From: Actinophytocola sp.
GTDB taxonomy: Bacteria > Actinomycetota > Actinomycetes > Mycobacteriales > Pseudonocardiaceae
NCBI GenBank assembly: GCA_009377395.1
Contig: WHUB01000003.1
Coordinates: 2,139-66,138, forward strand
DNA length: 64,000 nt
Direction of reading: 5' to 3'
Below the pieces are notes generated by a model. That model searched no databases, had not been told where the DNA came from, and worked only from the letters and a program-made list of their open reading frames with translations. How positions within the stretch are numbered: position 1 is the stretch's first letter; every line of letters begins with the position of its first letter. Positions 59,494-64,000 of the stretch are shown here, one piece after another. A program made the translations under genes and the position numbers.

Positions 59494-59726
59494 GCCGGGT
59501 AGATGGCGTCGCGTAGCCGCTCCCAGGTGGCGCCGCGGAACTCCGGCCGTGGCCCGTTCCCGTCGACGCTGGCGTCAGGCAGGCGGAAGTCGGACCCGCT
59601 CGTGCGCTGCGCGACCACCGTGCGCAGGCCGGTCTCGATCAGCTCCTTGAGCGTCGTCCGCTCCTGGCGCGCGAGCTCCTGAGCCTGTCGCAGCAACTCG
59701 TCCGGCAGGTTCACGGTCGTCTTCAT
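59490..59726 (-). CDS. vapB: VapB-family antitoxin
   Basis: 78 residues from the ATG at 59726. MKTTVNLPDELLRQAQELAR is the ribbon-helix-helix; TTLKELIETGLRTVV completes it, and the C-terminal RLPDASVDGNGPRPEF binds toxin. A longer reading upstream runs into the operator. TACAGT (59739-59734, minus strand) is exactly 7 bases before the ATG, with no ribosome binding site, so a leaderless start. Confidence 0.88.
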   Translation of the reverse strand: MKTTVNLPDELLRQAQELARQERTTLKELIETGLRTVVAQRTSGSDFRLPDASVDGNGPRPEFRGATWERLRDAIYPA

Positions 59727-59762
59727 ATGGCCGACTGTACCACGCAAGCCATACAGCCATAT
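59725..59762 (-). promoter_or_regulatory. vapBC promoter/operator with GCCATAY half-sites
   Basis: Three copies of GCCATA[TC]: one inverted at 59725-59731 (ATATGGC, overlapping the start codon), then 59748-59754 and 59756-59762 in direct order. The outer pair forms an inverted repeat flanking the putative -10 TACAGT. Consistent with cooperative VapBC autorepression. Confidence 0.6.
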
Positions 59763-59871
59763 CACTCGCTCTTGTTGCCCCGACGTTGCGTGAGACCAGG
59801 CGCGGGACGGATATCACCCCTGGCCTGGCTACGCCTCCCGGATCTCCACATAGATCAACATGGTGTGACCC

Positions 59872-59900
59872 TTGACATGCCAATAACTGCCACGTATAAC
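59872..59900 (+). promoter_or_regulatory. Consensus promoter of the fructose PTS operon
   Basis: -35 TTGACA (59872-59877) and -10 TATAAC (59895-59900) with a 17-base spacer, the closest match to the housekeeping sigma consensus in the window. Downstream, CCAAAT occurs twice (59901-59906 region and near 59910-59915), a possible FruR half-site pair. Leader of about 28 bases. The rest of 59763-59871 shows nothing recognisable. Confidence 0.75.
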
Positions 59901-59934
59901 CAAATAAATCCAAATGAAACGGCGGTGAAACCAC

Positions 59935-60696
59935 ATGTTCGCGGAGGAGCGTCAGCAGCGGATCGCTGAGCGCGCCCGGTCGCAGGGCCGGGTCGACGTG
60001 ACAGCGCTTGCCGCCGACTTCGACGTCACCACCGAGACCATCCGGCGTGACCTCACCGCCCTGGAGCGCCAGGGCGTGGTGCGCAAGGTGCACGGCGGCG
60101 CGATCCCGGTGGAGCGGATCGGCTTCGAGCCGGGGCTGTCCACCCGCGACGCCGTCATGACCACCGAGAAGGAGCGCATCGGCAAGGCCGCGCTCGCTGA
60201 GCTGCCCGACGAGGGCGCGCTACTCATCGACGCGGGCACGACCACCGCCCGGCTCGCCGAGGTCATGCCCGGGGACCGGGAGCTGACCGTGGTCACCAAC
60301 GCCCCGCTCATCGCGACCACGCTCGTGGGCCACTCGATGACCACCGTGCTCATGATCGGCGGCAAGGTCAGGGGCCGCACCATGGCCACCGTCGACGACT
60401 GGGCGCTGCGCGCGCTGGCCGACACCTACGTCGACGTCGCGTTCATCGGCACCAACGGCGTCTCGGCCGAGCGCGGACTGACCACTCCGGACACCGGCGA
60501 GGCCGCCGTGAAGCGCGCCATGATCGCGGCGGCGCGCCGCGTCGTCGTGCTGACCGACCACACCAAGGTCGGTAACGACTGCCTCGCCCGCTTCGGCTCG
60601 CTCTCCGACGTCGACGTCCTCATCACCGACACCGGGCTGGACGCCGACGCGGCCGAGGAACTGTCCGCCGCCGGGCCGAAGGTGGTGCGCGCGTGA
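59935..60696 (+). CDS. fruR: DeoR-family repressor of fructose utilisation
   Basis: 253 residues. N-terminal winged helix with FDVTTETIRRDLTALERQG and KVHGGAIPV, then a DeoR sensor domain (LLIDAGTTTARLAEVM, FIGTNGVSAERGLTTPD, TDHTKVG) that binds a sugar phosphate such as fructose 1-phosphate (family knowledge). First gene of the operon; overlaps fruK by 4 bases (GTGA). Confidence 0.9.
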   Translation: MFAEERQQRIAERARSQGRVDVTALAADFDVTTETIRRDLTALERQGVVRKVHGGAIPVERIGFEPGLSTRDAVMTTEKERIGKAALAELPDEGALLIDAGTTTARLAEVMPGDRELTVVTNAPLIATTLVGHSMTTVLMIGGKVRGRTMATVDDWALRALADTYVDVAFIGTNGVSAERGLTTPDTGEAAVKRAMIAAARRVVVLTDHTKVGNDCLARFGSLSDVDVLITDTGLDADAAEELSAAGPKVVRA

Positions 60697-61637
60697 TCGT
60701 CACCGTCACGGCCAACCCCAGCCTCGACCGCACCGTCGAGGTCGACCGGCTGCGCCGCGGCGAGGTGCAGCGAGCGCTGACGACCTCCGTCGACGCGGGC
60801 GGCAAAGGCGTCAACGTCTCCCGCGCGCTCGTCGCGCACGGCTACCCGACCCGAGCGGTGCTGTGCAGCGGCGGGTTCGCCGGGCTCGAGCTGCTCGCGC
60901 TGCTGCGCGACACCGGCGTGCCGCTGCGGGAGGCTCCGGTGACCGGCGGCACCCGCAGCAACCTGACCCTGGTCGAGCCCGACGGCACGGTGACCAAGCT
61001 GAACGAGCCGGGCCCCGGGCTTTCGGAGTCCGAAGTGGACGCCGTGCTCGCCGCGGCGCTCGAGGCCATCGGCGGCGAAGCCGACTGGGTGGCGGGCTGC
61101 GGCAGTCTGCCACCCGGCATGCCGGTCGACATCTACGCGCGGCTGACCGCGCGGGCGCACGAGCTCGGCGCCAGGGTCGCCGTCGACACCAGCGGCGCGG
61201 CACTGGACGCCTGCCTCTCCGCCGGTCCCGACCTGGTCAAGCCGAACCTCGACGAGCTGGCCGCCTGCGCGGGCGCGGAGATCCGCACGCTGGGCGACGC
61301 CGTGAAGGCCGCCCAGGTGCTGCGTGACCGTGGCGCGGGCGCGGTGCTGGCCAGCCTCGGCCCCGACGGCGCCATCCTGCTCGACCGCACCGGCGCGCGG
61401 CACGCGTCCGCGCGTCCGGCCGGGAGCGTGGTCAGCACCGTCGGCGCCGGTGACGCGACGCTGGCCGGGTTTCTCGCCGCGGGCGGTGCGGGCGAACGCG
61501 CGCTGCGTGCCGCGGTCTGCTGGGGGACGGCCGCCGTCACGCTGCCGGGGAGCAGCATGCCGGCCCCTGACCACCTCGACCGTGTCACGGCCGAGGTGCA
61601 GCGATCCATCGACCCGGACCGGGTCCTGACGAAGTAG
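60693..61637 (+). CDS. fruK: 1-phosphofructokinase
   Basis: 314 residues, PfkB family. N-terminal TVTANPSLDRTVEVD and DAGGKGVNVSRAL are typical of 1-phosphofructokinase and tagatose-6-P kinase, with DLVKPNLDEL mid-protein and catalytic VGAGDATLAGF near the end. Phosphorylates PTS-derived fructose 1-phosphate to the 1,6-bisphosphate. GTG start inside fruR. Confidence 0.93.
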   Translation: MIVTVTANPSLDRTVEVDRLRRGEVQRALTTSVDAGGKGVNVSRALVAHGYPTRAVLCSGGFAGLELLALLRDTGVPLREAPVTGGTRSNLTLVEPDGTVTKLNEPGPGLSESEVDAVLAAALEAIGGEADWVAGCGSLPPGMPVDIYARLTARAHELGARVAVDTSGAALDACLSAGPDLVKPNLDELAACAGAEIRTLGDAVKAAQVLRDRGAGAVLASLGPDGAILLDRTGARHASARPAGSVVSTVGAGDATLAGFLAAGGAGERALRAAVCWGTAAVTLPGSSMPAPDHLDRVTAEVQRSIDPDRVLTK

Positions 61638-61650
61638 CAATGGAGCACAC

Positions 61651-62103
61651 ATGTCCGACCTGATCACCGTGGACCTGGTCGAGCTGGATCTACCCGGCCA
61701 GGACCGGAAAGCGGCGACCGCCGCCCTCGCCAACCGCCTTGCCAAGGAGGGGCGGGTCACCGACGTCGAGGGCTTCCTCGCCGACGTGCGTGCCCGCGAG
61801 GAGCAGCTGCCGACCGGCATCGAGGGCGGCATCGGCATCCCGCACGCGCGGTCGGCCCACGTGACGACGCCGAGCCTCGCCTTCGGCCGCTGTGCCGACG
61901 GGGTCGACTTCGGTGCCTCAGACGGCCCCGCCGACCTGGTGTTCCTCATCGCCGCACCGGACGGCGAGGGCGCCGAGCACATGACGATCCTCGCCTCGCT
62001 CGCGCGCAGGCTCGTCCACGACAGCTTCAAGAACGCGCTCAGGACAGCGCCGACCCCCGACGCCGTCGTTACCCTCATCGAGAAGGAGGTGCTGGGACGA
62101 TGA
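61651..62103 (+). CDS. PTS fructose EIIA component
   Basis: 150 residues, PTS_EIIA type 2. The phosphorylated His is in GGIGIPHARSAHV, and FGASDGPADLVFLIAAPDG is the family strand. Separate EIIA protein rather than fused to EIIBC. GGAG upstream of the ATG; overlaps EIIBC by 4 bases (ATGA). Accepts phosphate from HPr and passes it to EIIB. Confidence 0.93.
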   Translation: MSDLITVDLVELDLPGQDRKAATAALANRLAKEGRVTDVEGFLADVRAREEQLPTGIEGGIGIPHARSAHVTTPSLAFGRCADGVDFGASDGPADLVFLIAAPDGEGAEHMTILASLARRLVHDSFKNALRTAPTPDAVVTLIEKEVLGR

Positions 62104-63587
62104 AACTCGTCGCAGTCACGTCGTGCCCCACCGGCATCGCCCATACCTACATGGCAGCCGAGGCACTGGAGCAGGCCGCCGAGGCGGCAGGCCACGAGAT
62201 CGCGGTCGAGACACAGGGCGCCGCGGGCGCCACCGCGCTCACCGCCGAGCAGATCGCCGCGGCGGACGCGGTGGTATTCGCCGCAGACGTCGACGTCCGC
62301 GACAAGGAGCGGTTCGAGGGCAAGCCGACCGTCACCGGCAGCGTCAAGCGCGCCATCAACGACGCGGCCGGGCTGATCACGGAGGCGGTCGACGCGAGCA
62401 AGAACGCCTCCAAGCACGCTGCGCCCGCCAGTCCGCCGCCCGCGCGAGCGCAGAACGTCGCGCTCGGGTTCGGCTCCCGGCTGCGGCAGTGGCTGATGAC
62501 CGGTGTGTCTTACATGATCCCGTTCGTCGCGGCGGGCGGCATCCTCATCGCACTGTCCTTTGTGATCGGTGGCGCCGAGATCGCCGTTATGGTGGACGGC
62601 GGCACCTTCCAGGGCACCGAGTACCCCGGCGTGGCCAGCCTGTCCGACCTGTTCAGCGAGGCGGGCATCGCGGGCGTGATGTACAAGATCGGCTCACTGG
62701 CGTTCGAGATGCTGGTGCCGATCCTGGCCGGGTTCATCGCCTTCGGCATGGCCGACCGGATGGGCATCGCACCCGGTGTTGTCGGCGGGCTGATCGCCGT
62801 CGAGATCGAGGCCGGCTTCCTCGGTGGTCTCGTCGCCGGTCTGCTCGCGGGCGCCGTCACCATGGCGCTCAAGCAGATCAAGGTGCCGCGCGGCGTCTCC
62901 GGCATCATGCCGGTGGTCGTGATCCCGCTGCTCTCGGTGTTCGTCGTCGGGTTCATCATGATCGTGGTGGCAGGCGGCCCGATCGCCTCGGTGCAGTCCG
63001 CGCTCACCGGCTGGCTCGGCGGTCTCGCCGGGGTCAACGCGGTCCTGCTCGGCGCGCTGCTCGGCGCGATGATGGGCTTCGACCTCGGTGGCCCGGTCAA
63101 CAAGGTGGCCTACCTCTTCGGCACCGCCGCGCTGGCCTCGAGCAATCTGACCGTGATGGCCGCCGTGATGGCGGCCGGGATGGTGCCGCCGCTCGGGCTC
63201 GCGCTGGCCACCGTCATCCGCCGCAAGCTGTTCAGCCAGCAGGAGCGGCAGGCCGGTGAGGCGGCGTGGCTGCTCGGCCTCTCGTTCATCACCGAGGGCG
63301 CGATCCCGTTCGCGGCCGCCGACCCGCTGCGGGTCATCCCGTCCACTGTGGTCGGTGGCGCCGCGGCCGGTGCGACCTCGATGGCCGTCGGCTCGACCCT
63401 GATGGCCCCGCACGGCGGCATCTGGGTGATCGGACTGATCGGCAACCCGCTCGGCTACCTGCTGGCCATCGTCGTCGGCAGCGCCGTCACCTGCGGCGTC
63501 GTCGTCGCGGCCAAGCACGTCGGGCGCAGCCCGGCGGAGCCGTCGCCGCAGGCCGAGGCCAGCACCCGTCAGGCCGTGGCGGCCTGA
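62100..63587 (+). CDS. fruA: PTS fructose EIIBC component
   Basis: 495 residues. N-terminal EIIB (1-105): phosphorylation Cys in VTSCPTGIAHTYMAA. Linker rich in Ala/Pro/Ser, then EIIC (about 125-470) with nine or ten membrane helices including MTGVSYMIPFVAAGGILIA, DLGGPVNKVAYLF and TEGAIPFAAADP. Imports fructose and phosphorylates it at C1. Full length; only the EIIA domain is encoded separately. Confidence 0.94.
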   Translation: MKLVAVTSCPTGIAHTYMAAEALEQAAEAAGHEIAVETQGAAGATALTAEQIAAADAVVFAADVDVRDKERFEGKPTVTGSVKRAINDAAGLITEAVDASKNASKHAAPASPPPARAQNVALGFGSRLRQWLMTGVSYMIPFVAAGGILIALSFVIGGAEIAVMVDGGTFQGTEYPGVASLSDLFSEAGIAGVMYKIGSLAFEMLVPILAGFIAFGMADRMGIAPGVVGGLIAVEIEAGFLGGLVAGLLAGAVTMALKQIKVPRGVSGIMPVVVIPLLSVFVVGFIMIVVAGGPIASVQSALTGWLGGLAGVNAVLLGALLGAMMGFDLGGPVNKVAYLFGTAALASSNLTVMAAVMAAGMVPPLGLALATVIRRKLFSQQERQAGEAAWLLGLSFITEGAIPFAAADPLRVIPSTVVGGAAAGATSMAVGSTLMAPHGGIWVIGLIGNPLGYLLAIVVGSAVTCGVVVAAKHVGRSPAEPSPQAEASTRQAVAA

Positions 63588-63611
63588 GTGATGTCAGCAA
63601 GGAGTAGTGCC

Positions 63612-63884
63612 ATGCCAGAACGTCGAGTCGTCGTCGGGTCGTCCGTCGGCCTGCACGCCCGGCCAGCGGCGTTGTTCGTCCAGGCCGCCACGCGGCAGTC
63701 GGTGAACGTGCTGATCGGCAAGGACGGTGGCGAGTTCGTCGACGCCCGCAGCATCCTGTCCGTCATCGGCCTCGACGCGAAGGGCGGCGACGAGATCGTC
63801 CTGCGCGCCGAGGGCGAGGACGCCGACGCGGCGCTGGACGAACTCGCCCACATGGTCGCGACCGACCACGACGCGCAGGGCTGA
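63612..63884 (+). CDS. ptsH: Phosphocarrier protein HPr
   Basis: 90 residues from the ATG at 63612 (AAGGAG 8 bases upstream); the earlier in-frame ATG at 63588 overlaps the EIIBC stop region and lacks a ribosome binding site. Active-site His15 in VGLHARPAALFVQAA. Around the usual regulatory site the sequence reads DARSILSVIGLDAKGGDE, with Ser at the HPr(Ser46) position. General PTS phosphocarrier. Confidence 0.94.
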   Translation: MPERRVVVGSSVGLHARPAALFVQAATRQSVNVLIGKDGGEFVDARSILSVIGLDAKGGDEIVLRAEGEDADAALDELAHMVATDHDAQG

Positions 63885-63889
63885 GGCCG

Positions 63890-64000
63890 ATGAGCAGGTT
63901 GAGCGGTATCGGAGTGAGCGCGGGCGTCGCTGCGGGGCCGGTCGCCAGGCTGGCCAGCCCGCCGGAGTTGCCGCCGGACAGCGGGCCGGAGGTCGACCCG
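63890..64000 (+). CDS. ptsI: PTS enzyme I, 5' part only
   Basis: 37 residues are visible before the window ends: MSRLSGIGVSAGVAAGPVAR is the canonical EI N-terminus (GIGVSxGVAxGP). The ATG is 5 bases after the HPr stop. The full protein, about 550 residues, would use phosphoenolpyruvate to charge HPr. Confidence 0.88.
   Translation, partial: MSRLSGIGVSAGVAAGPVARLASPPELPPDSGPEVDP

Noticed and set aside
1-64000. Mobile elements, tRNA, rRNA or riboswitches
   Set aside because: No transposase, integrase, terminal inverted repeats, tRNA-like cloverleaf or rRNA sequence was recognised on reading both strands; a covariance-model scan would be needed to exclude short RNAs.

Overview
The window is about 71% GC (judged by eye) and gene-dense, with mostly G/C third codon positions, frequent GTG starts and many 1-4 base start/stop overlaps. 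Gene content (PotABCD polyamine uptake, IclR-regulated protocatechuate catabolism, DUF4235, Rv2525c-like DUF1906 protein, TetR/acyl-CoA dehydrogenase clusters) points to a filamentous actinobacterium, most likely Pseudonocardiales (Amycolatopsis/Saccharopolyspora/Lentzea type). No rRNA, tRNA, CRISPR array, phage or insertion sequence was found. No gene-free stretch exceeds about 300 bases.

Layout. 1-596: 3'-truncated NAD-dependent epimerase. 763-4367: four-gene module of two small helical proteins, a soluble FtsK/EccC-like ATPase and a coiled-coil protein; I do not recognise its function. 4372-4434: 21-bp tandem repeats, then a DUF985 cupin gene. 4875-5834: PfkB sugar kinase. 5865-20200: agmatine/putrescine catabolism. 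PotABCD imports polyamine, AguA and AguB turn agmatine into putrescine, a class III aminotransferase and/or FAD oxidase plus an aldehyde dehydrogenase carry it towards 4-aminobutyrate, and an Lrp protein probably regulates. An NCS1 permease, a 56-residue membrane protein and an amidohydrolase sit in the same operon. 20197-22014: HicAB and MNT/HEPN toxin-antitoxin-like pairs, the HEPN gene frameshifted. 22178-29383: complete beta-ketoadipate operon pcaIJFHGBDC plus pcaR, with a clear promoter/operator. 29386-40078: cold-shock protein, secreted hydrolase, HxlR regulator divergent from an AlaA-like aminotransferase, DUF1906 secreted protein, TetR regulator, MFS exporter, and a coupled ZIP transporter/multicopper oxidase pair. 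40191-40586: BrnTA locus with a decayed toxin. 40595-49611: TetR regulator divergent from a nine-gene acyl-CoA catabolic operon. 49612-59726: thioesterase, orphan VapB with a VapC stump, DUF4235, YihY, carotenoid oxygenase with TetR, disulfide oxidoreductase, SSS symporter with a small membrane partner, intact VapBC. 59935-end: fructose PTS operon fruR-fruK-EIIA-EIIBC-HPr-EI, the last gene cut by the window edge.

Signals outside the genes. (i) A 13-bp palindrome GTCCR-N3-TGGAC (one mismatch allowed) recurs at least 13 times, mostly inside genes where it forces otherwise rare A/T-ending codons. (ii) A 21-bp tandem repeat occurs at two loci 32 kb apart. (iii) Many regulators and antitoxins start with the ATG 6-8 bases after a TANNNT hexamer and lack a ribosome binding site, which suggests leaderless mRNAs. 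(iv) Three of five toxin-antitoxin-like loci have a broken toxin or effector gene and an intact partner.
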